Positions 1 to 11,048 of a stretch of 64,000 bases of DNA are shown one piece after another. The stretch spans positions 15,017,696 to 15,081,695 of the forward strand of contig OY783193.1 in NCBI GenBank assembly GCA_963678675.1. The letters are read 5' to 3'. Under the pieces are notes generated by a model, which saw nothing but the letters and a program-made list of their open reading frames with translations, ran no database searches and was not told the origin of the DNA. This DNA comes from Xiphydria camelus (Eukaryota; Arthropoda; Insecta; Hymenoptera; Xiphydriidae). Position 1 is the first letter of the stretch, and each line of letters starts with the position of its first letter. Position numbers and translations under genes: made by a program.

Positions 1-709
1 AAATTTTGTTTACTATTCATCTGGTAGTCCACAATTATGAATATAAATTGGCGGATCGATTGGCCGGCATTAAAAAGGTGGCGGATCATCCTAAATACGT
101 CGTGTGAACAATAAAATTTTTATTATTTAGTTAAGGCTCAATTTTTAATATGTTATTGAGGCAACTGTTTCAAGTGGAAATTTAAATTGGCGGAACAAAA
201 TATTGGCATTAACTACCTGGCGGAACGGTTTAAACATCCATTGTGCGCGCCTCGATTTCGTGTTGTTTGCCGCAGAATTTTTTGTATTAGGAATGCTTCT
301 AATATAGATAATGATTTTGTTTATTTTCTGGAATCTTTTTAGTAATAATAGTAATTTAGTTTTTCCCTGGAGTTAATATTTTAGCGCTCATTCAATATTG
401 ATGAGCTTCAATATATCAATCAAACATCAGTCTTATGTTAGGACACTCAACATTTTATTTGTGATGTCGGAAGTTTTAACAATTTTTAAAACGGATGAAT
501 GATATAATTTTTTTTTTAGAATACCCTTTTGGCATTTGACCGACGATATAGTGCTTTATACAAATATAACGAGGTGCGTGAAGTGGAAGAATATTTTTAA
601 CAGAAATTTTTTTAAAGCGAACTAATTTCTTAGAGTAGTTATCGACTTACAAATATATGGTAGGTACTTCGTATAAAGACAATTTTAATACCGTCAGTTG
701 TTCGATCAT

Positions 710-1421
710 CTAATCATCTTCTGTGTCCGGCCAGTCAGAATCGTCACCTTCGTCAACTGAATTCAGATCACTAGATGCTCGGGAGCCTACGTCTATAAAT
801 TTAAACAAATTGATTAGAAAAATGTAATATTTTTTGTTTATTATTACTGTTAAATCTGCATACCTGATTCAATGTCACTGTTGCAATCATTGTCGCTTTT
901 ATTGGAATCTTCAACAAGTACATCTCCAAGAAATTCAGGCAATTGATCTCCTTGAAACCAGACGAATTCATACTTGCCGTCGTTGATGCACCAGCCATGG
1001 TTTTCTGGAGATTTGTCCGTTGATTGTTGCAAATTTGCATTTAGCCAGATACTGGCAATGTACGAACTCCGCAATAATTGCTGTTGCACTTCAGTTGAGC
1101 ATGGTGGCAAGTTTGATGCGTCGCAATGGCGGATGTTTTTTGCAAATGAGTACGTAGTGTCTGCAACTTTATAAGCTTCGTTAAAGAGTACCAAATGAGC
1201 TTCATTAACGGTGTCTGCGTTTTTGACACCATACATCCGGCAGATAAATTCTTGCAAAACAGGAAACACTGCTGAATTGTCAACATCATCTTTGCCTAGG
1301 TCTTCAAATGCCTTTTGATAATTATAGAACGCCTTCAATAACTGATATGATTTATTTTTTCCTTTACGGGAAGAGATGTAATCACACCCTATAAGGGCGT
1401 GGAAGCCAGGCAGAGCTCTTG
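710..1421 (-). pseudogene. CXC-element protein, C-terminal part (truncated)
   Basis: Reading the minus strand from about 1421, an open frame contains the block LPGFHALIGCD, typical of the GCD motif seen in many insect transposon-associated proteins. Next come a helical region and a PENHGW...VWFQGDQLPEFL segment, which in this family precedes the cysteine-rich CXC domain. The exon ends at 864 with a GTATGC donor. A 71-base intron follows, and the last exon (792 to 710) reads in frame to an acidic tail ending DWPDTEDD and a TAG stop. No ATG or upstream exon is present, because the reading frame stops at the inverted-repeat junction, so this is a fragment. The CXC cysteines themselves are missing here. 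The GCD block resembles the H3TH region of FEN/XPG-like nucleases, but that is only a resemblance. Function is not known. Confidence 0.6.
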
Positions 1422-1457
1422 AGAATGTTGAGAAGGTTGAGCTCTTGAGAATGTGAA

Positions 1458-1628
1458 CAGTGACATTGAATCAGGTATGCAGATTTAACAGTAAATATAA
1501 ACAAAAAATATTACATTTTTCTAATCAATTTGTTTAAATTTATAGACGTAGGCTCCCGAGCATCTAGTGATCTGAATTCAGTTGACGAAGGTGACGATTC
1601 TGACTGGCCGGACACAGAAGATGATTAG
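1458..1628 (+). pseudogene. Mirror copy of the CXC-element last exon
   Basis: The right arm repeats the end of the penultimate exon (1458-1474, with its GTATGC donor), the short intron, and the whole last exon (1546-1628, ending TAG) in the opposite orientation to the gene in the left arm. The inverted duplication therefore begins inside the coding region. It includes the gene's 3' end, so both arms carry a terminal exon pointing outward from the loop. Confidence 0.6.
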
Positions 1629-2336
1629 ATGATCGAACAACTGACGGTATTAAAATTGTCTTTATACGAAGTACCTACCATATATTTGTAAGTCGATAAC
1701 TACTCTAAGAAATTAGTTCGCTTTAAAAAAATTTCTGTTAAAAATATTCTTCCACTTCACGCACCTCGTTATATTTGTATAAAGCACTATATCGTCGGTC
1801 AAATGCCAAAAGGGTATTCTAAAAAAAAATTATATCATTCATCCGTTTTAAAAATTGTTAAAACTTCCGACATCACAAATAAAATGTTGAGTGTCCTAAC
1901 ATAAGACTGATGTTTGATTGATATATTGAAGCTCATCAATATTGAATGAGCGCTAAAATATTAACTCCAGGGAAAAACTAAATTACTATTATTACTAAAA
2001 AGATTCCAGAAAATAAACAAAATCATTATCTATATTAGAAGCATTCCTAATACAAAAAATTCTGCGGCAAACAACACGAAATCGAGGCGCGCACAATGGA
2101 TGTTTAAACCGTTCCGCCAGGTAGTTAATGCCAATATTTTGTTCCGCCAATTTAAATTTCCACTTGAAACAGTTGCCTCAATAACATATTAAAAATTGAG
2201 CCTTAACTAAATAATAAAAATTTTATTGTTCACACGACGTATTTAGGATGATCCGCCACCTTTTTAATGCCGGCCAATCGATCCGCCAATTTATATTCAT
2301 AATTGTGGACTACCAGATGAATAGTAAACAAAATTT

Positions 2337-2689
2337 CAGCCTTAACTAAATAATAATTTTGTGCACTATTTTTTACAAGTTGGGGGCGTTCCGCCAGCCT
2401 CCCATACCGCTATCAAGGTTAATCCTCACGGATGGCACTTAGACATGCCCCCCACAACATTCTCTCAAAAAATAGGCCTTAACTAAATAATCACTGAAAA
2501 ATGTCACTAGCTCTTAGTCTAAGTGGCTTTCCCCCTTAAAGTAAATCTACTCGGTGAGAAATGAGCGAAAGAGAGAGACGAATGTCTATATACAATAGTA
2601 AGACCATATACCTATAGATTTCCGTTCTCTACTGTACATATTGTACTCGCATCTGGTTACGTCTATACATTAAAAAAAAAGTAGCCAAC
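2337..2689. other. Flank of copy A with repeated short motifs
   Basis: No gene is seen. The phrase GCCTTAACTAAATAAT occurs again at about 2339 and 2468, and a TTCCGCCAG motif at about 2389. The subterminal repeats of the inverted-repeat element therefore continue past 2336, and its right end may lie near 2500. The rest is unassigned. Confidence 0.4.
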
Positions 2690-3355
2690 AATAGTATATT
2701 GTACAACAAGGGCTGAAAGTTGGCGATTGCCGATGAGTGTGAAGTTTGCTGCCCGAGCGAAGCGAGGGCTGCAATCACACTCGTCGGCGCCAACTTTGGT
2801 CCGTGTTGCACACGATACTTTTTATAACACGTGCATCTAAAGTGGTGCTTTTCATGCTAGTTTTACGGGACGAAAATAGCAAATTGCACGCTAGGATAGA
2901 AAAGTTGAGCTCGCGCATGCGCAGTTCATACTTGCTTCACTTTCGTCCCTTGGGTGAATTTGCGTTCTTTCATCCCTGAAAACTAGCATGAAAAGCACCA
3001 CTTGCATTCACTTGTTATAAAAAATATCGTGTGCAACGCGGACCAAAGTTGGCGCCGACGAGTGTGATTGCAGCCCCCGCTTCGCTCGGGCAGCAAACTT
3101 CACACTCGTCGGCAATCGCCAACTTTCAGCCCTTGTTGCACAATATACTATTTTATAACAAGTGAATGCAAGTGGTGCTTTTCATGATAGTTTTCAGGGA
3201 CGAAAGTGAACGAAAATTTATCCAAGGGACGAAACTGAAGCAAGTATAAACTGCGCATGCGCGAGCTCAACTTTTCTATTCTAGCGTGCACAATTTGCTA
3301 TTTTCATCCCGTAAAACTAGCATGAAAAGCACCACTTTCGATGCACGTGTTATAA
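2690..3355. repeat. Two linked palindromes (foldback repeats)
   Basis: A palindrome runs from about 2690 to 3155, centred near 2921. Its arms share the AAGTTGGCG block, the CGAGCGAAGCGAGGG hairpin and the phrase GGTGCTTTTCATGCTAG. A second palindrome from about 3160 to 3355 (centre near 3254) is built from the inner part of the first, including GCGCATGCGC and the same CATGAAAAGCACC phrase. No coding region is supported. These look like nonautonomous foldback elements. Confidence 0.65.
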
Positions 3356-4060
3356 AAAATAATTTTATTAAGTCAATTTGATAACCTAAACAAATATTTG
3401 TTGGACTATCAAAATATTTAGCTCCGCCATTTATGAAATCAACTAAAGAATTTTTCGATTCCAAAAAAAACGTTTTGTTGGCTCCTATTCATTCAAAATA
3501 TTTTGTTAGCCCAACCAAGATTTCTTTCAGTGTTACTCTGATGCCTAAGTAAAACCTCAGAGCAAAAACATGACTATGTTTGTAGGAACTTTTATCGTAC
3601 TGTGTTTTCGAGATAAGTAGCTTACACGGAAACCCGAGAAGTCCGCGTTCGGTTGATATCCAACCTAAGAGAAATGTCTGCCCGGCTCGTCGCCTCCGTG
3701 ACAGCGCATTACTTGATTAAATTCGCTGGAGTTACGCTAGCGTAATGAAATATGCTACACAAACGCGGGCCATTCAATCGTCAGAAAGCGAATGTATACC
3801 TGCCGGTGCAACTGATGCGGAAGAACCGAAATCTCTCGAGACCTTTACTTACCGTGATTTCGGCGTGAGCGAAAACGACGAAACTTCTCGACGCACGACG
3901 AATAGGACGGGATATGGAAGGAGACGTTGCACTCAGAAACTAATTTCGTTGGTTCGGGTAAACGCGATGGTTTCGGATAATTCCGAATAAACAATTCTTC
4001 AAAGCGAATAAATTTTGTTTCGATGGAAGTAATACTTTATTTAATTGAGAAGATGCATAT
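3356..4060. other. Unassigned stretch
   Basis: No recognisable gene or repeat. An 81-codon open frame at 3745-3990 has no similarity I can name and no supporting signals, so I do not call it. Confidence 0.3.
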
Positions 4061-4712
4061 CGTCGGGTTACAAGCAAAACACATTAAGAGGCCGACACAC
4101 CCCGTCTGGAAATGTAAAGCTATATTTTCAACATGGTGCATAAGAACCTTTTGCATTTTCGCCACCACACTTAAAAAACATAAATCTAGAGCCTTATAGA
4201 AAAAAAAAGAAATAAATAATAAATTTCTGATTTTGCCGATTGGTTACAACAACAAAATTTATTTTTTTTTCTATAGGGCCCTAGATTTACGTTTTTTAAT
4301 TGTGGTGGCGAAAATACGAAAGGTTCTTATGCACCATATTGGAAATATTACTTTACAGCCGCGACAAAAATGCCCGAAAATTGTCGCGGCTGTAAAGTAA
4401 TATTTCCAAGATGGTGCATAAGAACCTTTCGTATTTTCGCAACCACACTTAAAAAACATAAATCTAGGGCCCTATAGAAAAAAAAATACATTTTTTGTTG
4501 TAATCAATCGGCAAAATCAGAAATTTATTATTATAATATTTTTTTTTCTATAGGGCTCTAGATTTATGTTTTTTAAGTGTAGTGGCAAAAATGCAAAAGG
4601 TTCTTATGCACCATATTGAAAATATAGCTTTACATTTCCAGACGGGGTGTGTCGGCCTCTTAAGTCAATCAGTGCATATTTTGACTTAGTGTATTTTGCT
4701 TGTAACCCGACG
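4061..4712. repeat. Short palindromic MITE, copy 1, split by a TTAA element
   Basis: The ends are CGTCGGGTTACAAGCAAAAC and its reverse complement. A second, uninterrupted copy is at 5044-5126. Here the MITE is opened at its own internal TTAA by the element at 4088-4659. Without that insert it would be about 76 bases. Confidence 0.65.
4088..4659. mobile_element. TTAA-flanked palindromic MITE (piggyBac-like), copy 1
   Basis: TTAA stands on both sides (4084-4087 and 4660-4663). The ends are GAGGCCGACACACCCCGTC and its reverse complement. Inside, each arm is again a palindrome, with the phrase GGTTCTTATGCACCAT occurring four times in alternating orientation and a central hairpin containing TTGTCGCGGCTGTAAAG. 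No open frame of note. TTAA duplication is characteristic of piggyBac-type and some Kolobok elements; there is no transposase here to decide. A close copy lies at 51429-52006. Confidence 0.75.
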
Positions 4713-4811
4713 AAGTATAATTTCTATACTAACTATATATGGATCATATACGGATTTTACAAACATTCAAAAATTCAAATATAGTCCTGTTATTATTAAT
4801 ATAGAAATTAT

Positions 4812-5043
4812 ATAGGGTGAAAGCACAGGTTAGCCGGACACTACCTGTTGTCGGATAGAGAATGAAATAGATAACGCACCGGTTAGCCAGACAACTTACC
4901 GGTTGTCGGACATTAATGAAACAGATATATGAAAGTATCCCCTTGAACAGAGGAAGAAAGAGATACGTCCGAGAACTGGAAATACCATCCGAGAACTGGG
5001 TATTGTCTGCTTAAGTGTCCGACAACCGGTATATTCACCCTAT
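4812..5043. repeat. Inverted-repeat MITE with CCGGTTAGCC-type subrepeats
   Basis: The ends ATAGGGTGAA and TTCACCCTAT are reverse complements. The interior repeats variants of GGTTAGCCRGACA and of GAGAACTGG in both directions. No coding potential. Confidence 0.5.
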
Positions 5044-5126
5044 CGTCGGGGTACAAGTAAAATACACTAACAATAAGTCAAAATATGCATTGACCGACTT
5101 TAATGTGTTTTGCTTGTAACCCGACG
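5044..5126. repeat. Short palindromic MITE, copy 2 (uninterrupted)
   Basis: It has the same termini as the element starting at 4061 (CGTCGGG ... CCCGACG) and an 83-base body with AAGTCAAAATATGCATTGAC in the centre. It abuts the preceding inverted-repeat MITE directly. Confidence 0.6.
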
Positions 5127-5678
5127 ATATATAAATAGAATCAACGTTCGTTTTAACATCACATCAATTTTCACTCGGAACTATTTAAACGAGTGCTTAC
5201 TGGAACCGACTAAATCTTCTTCTCAGAAAAAAAAAATAATACACTATTGGAAGGGATTAATTGAAAATCATTTATTTCTTATGACATGATAGATCCATTC
5301 AAAATTTTGTGTCAATTTTAACTAAAAGCCCTTAATTGCAAGATTACTAATGTAAAATATTAATTATTTAACATAAACATCTACACACGAGGTTATTACT
5401 TTAACAGAGAATTATTACATCATTGTAACTATTATTATTTATATTATTTTAAATTAAGATTATTTTAAGTGTGTAATCTTTAAACAATTATTAAAATACT
5501 TTTAAAATTTGTCTCTTTAGCATAATTATTATGTAAATTTTATTAATATTGTAAGTCGAAGATGACTAAAAATATATCACTTACTTATTTGTATAAAAGA
5601 TACCTGTTAGGTAAATTGATTAATGAACACTTTATGTTAATGAGAAATGAACGGCATATGAACCCTTTGTGGACGCGT
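5127..5678. other. AT-rich stretch without a gene
   Basis: Very AT-rich sequence upstream of the ISL2EU element. An 81-codon frame at 5562-5807 runs into the terminal repeat of the transposon and is not supported. Confidence 0.3.
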
Positions 5679-5854
5679 GGCGACTATTGGGAATTGACCG
5701 TTGCAGCTACGCTGTCTCGCGGCAGAAGTCGGAACTACCACAATCGGGCTGCGGTACCTGTCAGCTGTGAGAGCGTCATAGTCTCGTTGACACAAGCGCT
5801 CAACTAATTTGTTTGTTATTCTATTATTTTATAACAAAAGTGCGGATCAATAAT

Positions 5855-8165
5855 ATGGAAGACAGTTCGGGGACCAGGTTTTCACCAAAGAAAACTAAAA
5901 GTCGGATGTATTGTTGTGTCTACGGGTGTCAGAGTAAAGCATACAGTGAACCCACTCTACGTTTCCACTATTTCCCAAAGCCGGGTAAATACTTTGCCAA
6001 AACGGAAAATGCATTCAGAAATTATGACCAAATTGACTGTCGACAAATGTGGCAACGAGTTTTGAAGATCGGAAAAGACATCACATCTCACATGCAAGTC
6101 TGCTCCTTACATTTCAAAAGATCTGATTACATTTTACCAGGTAAGTTCGATTGGATCGGCTTCTGTGTTATTCATTGGTACTTTTTTCGCACAATGCAGG
6201 TGAACAATTTTTTTTTGCTAACACGATCTTCAATTCCTCTAGAACTTGAAGGTAAACGGAAAAGGTATCTGAAAAACAATGCAGTGCCCTCCTGTAATTT
6301 ACCGAAAACTGCTACAGAGAAGGAAGTACAAGAAGATGAATTAGAAAACGAGGTGACAGAACAAAAAGAAGATTACAAAGGGAAAAACGACTGGAGTCAG
6401 CTGCCCTTGAAAAGAATGTGGAAAATTCAACTGATCACAATCATTTACCCGACGAAACTAGTCCAAGATTCTCTGAAGAAGACGATCCAGCAGTTGTTGA
6501 AAAGTTTATAGATTTCGGTGTGCATGTCAAGAGTGGAGATTTAACTACGGATTTCTGTGATGTCATTACCAGTGAAAAGGAACTTAGCACGATGACTGGA
6601 ATCCCCAATTTTGAGCTTTTGAATGTAATAATCGAGGTCGTCAAACTAGCGTATCTGAAGTATAATTCTTCGCGATTCAAAATATTCGGAGTAAAATCAT
6701 TATGACCTTCGTAAAGTTAAAACATAACCTATATCTCCTATTCGGTTCTCACGGTCTTGTTCAAGCACTCGTCAATCTCTGGATGTAGAAGAATTATTCT
6801 CAACATGATTGATGTCTTGTACAATTCTTTGAAAGAAGCAATACCTTTTCCTAGTAGAGGAGAAATTTCTAGAAACATACCTGAATGCTTCAATAATTTC
6901 TCTGACGTGAGAATTGTTCTAGATTGTACAGAAGTATTCATTCAAAGACCGAAAAAGGTATGTTGTCAGATAGCAACGTATTCCCGATACAAAAGTACAT
7001 ATACCATTAAATTCATGACAGGAGTGACTCCTGGTGGTTTAATATCGTTTGTTAGTAGAACGTATGGGGGGAGAGTTTCGGATGATGCGATATTCGAGCA
7101 AAGTGAAATACTGAATCGTTTAGAAAAAGGCGAATCCATAATGGTTGATAAAGGGTTTCGAGTTGATAAACTGTGTAAGAGTAAAGATATTCAATTGGTA
7201 CGTCCTCCTTTCTTGAGAGAAAAACGCCAATTCTCTAGAGAAGAAGCATTACTCAATGCACAGATTGCGAAAGCTCGAGTTCACGTTGAACGTGCTAACC
7301 AAAGACTCAAAGTATTCAATGTCATAAGGTTCGTTCCAACTAACATGAGAACTGATTCTGAACTCGGCGGAGTGTGCGCAGTCTGACTTAGCCGTTCCAA
7401 CAAACACAGAACTGGTTCTGGAACGATTCCAAAGAGCGTTCCAACTAAACTGCGAACTGTAACAGAACGGTTCTAGAACGGTAATTCCAGTCCCTAGTTC
7501 TGAGTTGGGACGATTTTCTAGCCCACGCGTAGTAAAGCGCGAGACGCGCTCTATTTGAATCGGTGAGTCCAAGAACAGTACAAATGCATAAAGATAGTTT
7601 CGAGAAAAAATGAAAAAACATAATAACTCCACAATATGAGTTAATGGCCATGATATAAAAGTTGTGATAACTTTTTAGGTAAATGATAATTGAAAATAAA
7701 AAATCCGAAGAAATCACTCCCCTCCAAGTTATAGAAGGAAAAAATGTATGCACTTGTACTCTTTTTGGACTCATCTTTCTTTTTTTGCTTTTTTGAATGT
7801 TTGTGCATGATAAGCTCTTGAAAACTGTAATGTTTTTTACGTTTCAACAATTAGTTGAACTCACACATCCGCTTTGGATAACCTGTGATTTTCCGCAAAA
7901 TGTATACAAAAGGTGGACAAGCCTCCCTGTGCTGTGTGCGATCCTGTGTTCCAACACATTCCATGAATTCAGTTCTAGAACGCATCTGACTTGCGCATGC
8001 GCATTAAATAATTCTTAACTAGTTCCAGGACGGTTCTAGAACTGTCCTTTAAGCTCATGAATGCCTGCGGGTCTTGTTAAGAAAGGTGAAGAAATATTAA
8101 CAATTATAGCTGCTGTTGTCAATATGAGTACACCAATTCTGAAAAATGATAAATTCTACTCATAA
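5855..8165 (+). pseudogene. THAP-domain DDE transposase (ISL2EU), broken
   Basis: Exon 1 (5855-6140) begins MEDSSG and encodes a THAP zinc finger, with CCVYGC early and CSLHF late as the C2-CH ligands. It ends at a GTAAGT donor; the next exon starts at 6243 after CTCTAG. A linker rich in E and K follows. Then comes the DDE_Tnp_4 nuclease, with LDCTEVFIQRPKK around 6910-6955, TYGGRVSDD near 7060, the MVDKGFRVDKL block near 7140 and RVHVERANQR near 7280. The last residues, including STPIL, lie after the insertion, ending at the TAA at 8163-8165. Frameshifts are visible near 6385, near 6690 and near 6755. The insertion at 7326-8060 falls within a codon, flanked by AT on each side; removing it and one AT reconnects the frame. 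Family assignment is firm; activity is not possible as it stands. Confidence 0.82.
7326..8060. mobile_element. AT-flanked GTTCCAAC-type insertion inside the transposase
   Basis: AT precedes (7324-7325) and follows (8061-8062) this 735-base block. It starts AAGGTTCGTTCCAAC and contains many GTTCCA, GGTTCTAGAAC and GGAACG phrases near both ends. The right end is less well conserved. The same start and AT flanks are seen at 27024 and 47460. A stretch at 7838-7930 is shared with 44938-45030. No gene is supported inside. Confidence 0.65.
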
Positions 8166-8323
8166 GCAATAATATTAGAAACAAGAAATGATATTTGAAA
8201 ATATGTACAGGCATAAAGAGGAATAAAAAATGTATATTCACAAGTGTTTCGTATTTGATTGTAATTTTATTGACATTCTAATACACACAATAAGAAGTTG
8301 TGACCAATAAAACACATGGACAA

Positions 8324-10256
8324 TCACGTAGATTTTTCATTTGTACATAAAAAATGTAGCATGTGATCGAAAAAAATTACTTTTAAGGAGGAGAATAAAT
8401 CTTCAGCAAATTTTTGGTCAAATTGGACGGGTATTATTTTGATGCTGTTGTCGTGAGGTGCATATAAAACAAAATCCATCTGTTTCAGATTCAAAATAGC
8501 CATACCGAACTGAATCTGGGCATAGTAGGTGTGTTTCGTTTTGAGGATGGTATTATTTTTTTTGTCAACTTGAAGATAGCTTAAAGTTTTCGCAACTTCA
8601 TCGATAGTCTGGTTTTTTCCTGCATAAGGGCACTTGATCTCTAATAGTTTGACTGGTATATCTTCCTCAAATATAATACCATCTGGGGAATAACCTATCC
8701 AAGGATTTTCTACTGAAATGATAAGCCCACATTCAAAGACTTTGATAGATTCGATCTCTTCGTATAATTTTCGAGCGTGAGATTCAAATTTCAAACCGTG
8801 TCTCAAATATTGATTTGACACCTCTGGTGCACATAGAAGTATTTTGAAGATTTATTTTCCCAATCAGCCCGGATATTTTTTCTATATGTATACAATCCAT
8901 AACACCTAGAGCCTGTTATTCTGAATTGTCGCTGCTGCTTCCAAATACTGAAAAACTCTTTGCTCTGTGTACAGATAGAGTAAGCTTCTTGAGCATATCT
9001 TTCGAACACACGCTCACAGCATTCTCTCAAAGGTCTACGAGATATGTTGGATAATTTCGATAGGACTTCCGAAGATGATTGTTGGTCGATAAGGATTTGG
9101 ATTCGACGTGCGTATTCAGGTGCTGGGGATTCTAGTATTTTTTCCACACAAGGGTGCCTTCCCTCTCTATTACAAACAAATGAAGATGAAAATGGCAGAA
9201 ACCAAAATAAGAGCAATGATTTGCATCACTATGCCGAATATGATGAAGTAAGATTACCATTTAACCATCATTTCATGAAAAATCATTCTCAAATGAGCAA
9301 TATTTACAAATTTGATGATATAACAATGATTAGTGAAAATCTCTTAACAGTAGACCATATATTCATTCTAAAGAATGAAATTAAAAAACGGTATAAAGAT
9401 TGCTGATAATTTCTGTAAAAAATTGATTCGATGTGCAAATTTGATTTGAATTACTTCATCATGATTGTGGAAAAAGAAGCAGTAAATTGATAAATCATTA
9501 ATTCCCATACACGTGCTGAGATAGTGCAGATTTCAAATTATTAGAAAATAATTTCTCCCGTATTGCCATCCTGACATCATCTGGAAATTGTAGGCGATTT
9601 TGGACAATATCAAAACAATCGTGGCTGCTCAATGGCTTGGGTTCGTACTGCTCCAAACACGAGTTACGAGGATTGCTCCATGTACATTTTTTATTCGTAG
9701 ATGAAACTGTCTCGATTTTGGTGAGATCGTTACTGAAAAAAAATATATATCATAACGTATATGTAATTATTTATATTCAAAAATTATTTATACAAGTATT
9801 TATCGTTCAAATAGCACCGAAAACTTACTGGGTACAGAATAATAACACTGCGGCTACGTGTTTACATTGTTCGCTCAATCCGGCTGCACAACTACACTCT
9901 GCAGATATAATCTGGCCTTTTTTGTGTATCACTGCCTTAATTTCATGAGGATTTCCTTGTAGATCCGACGTTTGTAAACAATACGCCAGTAGATCAAAGT
10001 GCTCGTCATCCTCAGCTGTTTTTCCACAGTAAACCAAGTGACCCGCGTTTATTACAGACTGGCCTTCAACACAATTTCGACTTCTCGGCGTAGCGTTCAG
10101 AAATTCGAAAAGTTCACTTAATAATAAGAACATGGCCTTTTGTTTTGATAATAAGTCGTTAGCAAATGCAATGAGCGCCCGTGTGTATTCGTCGCTACAG
10201 CTGACGGCCAGCCCGATTGTGTTAGTTCCGAATCGACGGTGGCGCCCTTGGGTCAA
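8324..10256 (-). pseudogene. SWIM zinc finger and YqaJ-like nuclease gene (ISL2EU), frameshifted
   Basis: Minus-strand exon 1 (to 9829) encodes a SWIM zinc finger, CSC followed by CKHVAAVL, ending at a GTAAGT donor. Exon 2 starts at 9732 after TTTTCAG, reads KIETVSSTNKKCTWSNP and probably ends at a GTGTAT donor near 9513. Exon 3 starts near 9166 and includes ITGSRCYGLYTY, the usual beginning of the YqaJ domain. Near 8818 the frame shifts. The remaining frame carries the nuclease core ENPWIGYSPDGI, LLEIKCPY and YYAQIQFGM, matching the D, E-x-K and Q residues of YqaJ/viral exonuclease folds, and stops at 8324. Exon 1 overlaps the terminal inverted repeat, so the true start may be internal. In this transposon family the protein accompanies the transposase; its role in mobility is not established. 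Confidence 0.8.
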
Positions 10257-10444
10257 ATCCCAATAGTCGCCCGTGCCGTTTTACCGTTGCGAACGCGTGT
10301 CGACTATAGGCCTCGTGCATGCTCGAGTGGTGGCGCGGCAGTAGAAAATATTCAGCACTACAGTGGCCATCGACAGCATTAAATACGTTTCAAAGAGTGC
10401 CTTTATATACAGTGTAGTGAAGAAATTAATTATTTATTTAAAAA

Positions 10445-10651
10445 ATGGAAAAGTTTATCTCTTTCGGATTCATTCCAATCAACGAAGATTTCCTTCGTGA
10501 CACCGTAAGAAAAAAAGGAAAAGAACTATCTGACGAGAATCATGTGAGTAATGTTGTTGAAATACAACGATCCGGCGAATGCTCCATGATTACAGGCAGC
10601 GTGCTGCCGCAAACAAGCATCAACAAATCAAAATATAAAGTAGATTTAAAA
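10445..10651 (+). pseudogene. Orphan first exon of a second SWIM-type protein (probable)
   Basis: A 69-codon frame begins MEKFISFGFIPINEDFL and ends ...KYKVDLK exactly at a GTATGC splice donor. The ending VLPQTSINKSKYKVDLK resembles the strand that precedes the cysteines of SWIM domains in SWIM-YqaJ proteins, but no downstream exon with the cysteines is found. It lies 173 bases outside the end of the ISL2EU element and on the opposite strand to its SWIM gene. It may be the remains of another transposon. Assignment is tentative. Confidence 0.4.
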
Positions 10652-10692
10652 GTATGCCATATACTTTTTCTATATTTAAACATATACATAGT

Positions 10693-11019
10693 TTACAAAT
10701 ATATGTAATCCTCAAAGTATTTCGATGCAAAAAACTTTTTAACTGAACGATTCCTGTGGCGAAAGCTGTTCCTCATGCACTTCAAACACATTGTATTATT
10801 CCCACTGCTAATCATTCTGTAATTACGAAAAAATATTCTTTTTTTAACGATTATACAGTCTACAAAATAGTTAAATAAAAAAATCATGACATAAGATGCT
10901 GACACTTTATTTTTAAAAGATTTCCTTTTTCTGATACTCAGTAATTGTTTAATACGTTGACTGTCCCCATAAGGAATTTTTTCCATCCCACGACGTCCAA
11001 AAATGTAATCACCATGCAT
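10693..11019 (-). other. Possible two-exon coding fragment, unidentified
   Basis: A minus-strand frame starts MHGDYIFGRRGMEKIPYG. A plausible acceptor (ATTACAG) divides off a second part reading MCLKCMRNSFRHRNR, a basic segment with two cysteines. A short copy of its GACAGTCAACGTATTAA phrase lies on the plus strand near 12078. I do not recognise it; it may be chance. Confidence 0.2.
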
Positions 11020-11048
11020 ACGGCAATGGCAAATGAATCACATATGAA

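Larger units (their letters stand above)
1..2336. mobile_element. Long inverted-repeat element with CXC-family gene (copy A)
   Basis: The sequence from 1 to about 882 is repeated in reverse complement from about 1456 to 2336, close to identical, around a loop of about 570 bases. The arms carry the short motif TGGCGGA(A/T)C several times (near 49, 82, 185 and 220, and mirrored in the right arm) and the phrase CCTTAACTAAATAAT. The loop and inner left arm encode the C-terminal part of a transposon-associated protein on the minus strand. The left end lies at or beyond the window edge, so the true terminus and any target duplication cannot be seen. The superfamily is not assigned. The inverted repeat is directly visible; calling it a mobile element is inference from the gene and the arms. 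Confidence 0.75.
5679..10271. mobile_element. ISL2EU (IS4EU)-type DNA transposon, decayed
   Basis: The two ends are inverted: GGCGACTATTGGGAATTGACC at 5679 matches the reverse complement ending at 10271. Similarity continues for roughly 95 bases, including TCGGAACTA and CACAATCGGGCTG. CGT stands outside both ends. The element carries two convergent genes: a THAP-DDE transposase on the plus strand and a SWIM zinc-finger plus YqaJ nuclease gene on the minus strand. That pairing is the known hallmark of ISL2EU/IS4EU transposons. Both genes carry frameshifts, and the transposase is also interrupted by a later insertion at 7326-8060, so this copy is not autonomous. Confidence 0.82.

Noticed and set aside
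3745..3990. 81-codon plus-strand open frame
   Set aside because: No domain, no splice or promoter context, and it lies between repeats; likely chance.
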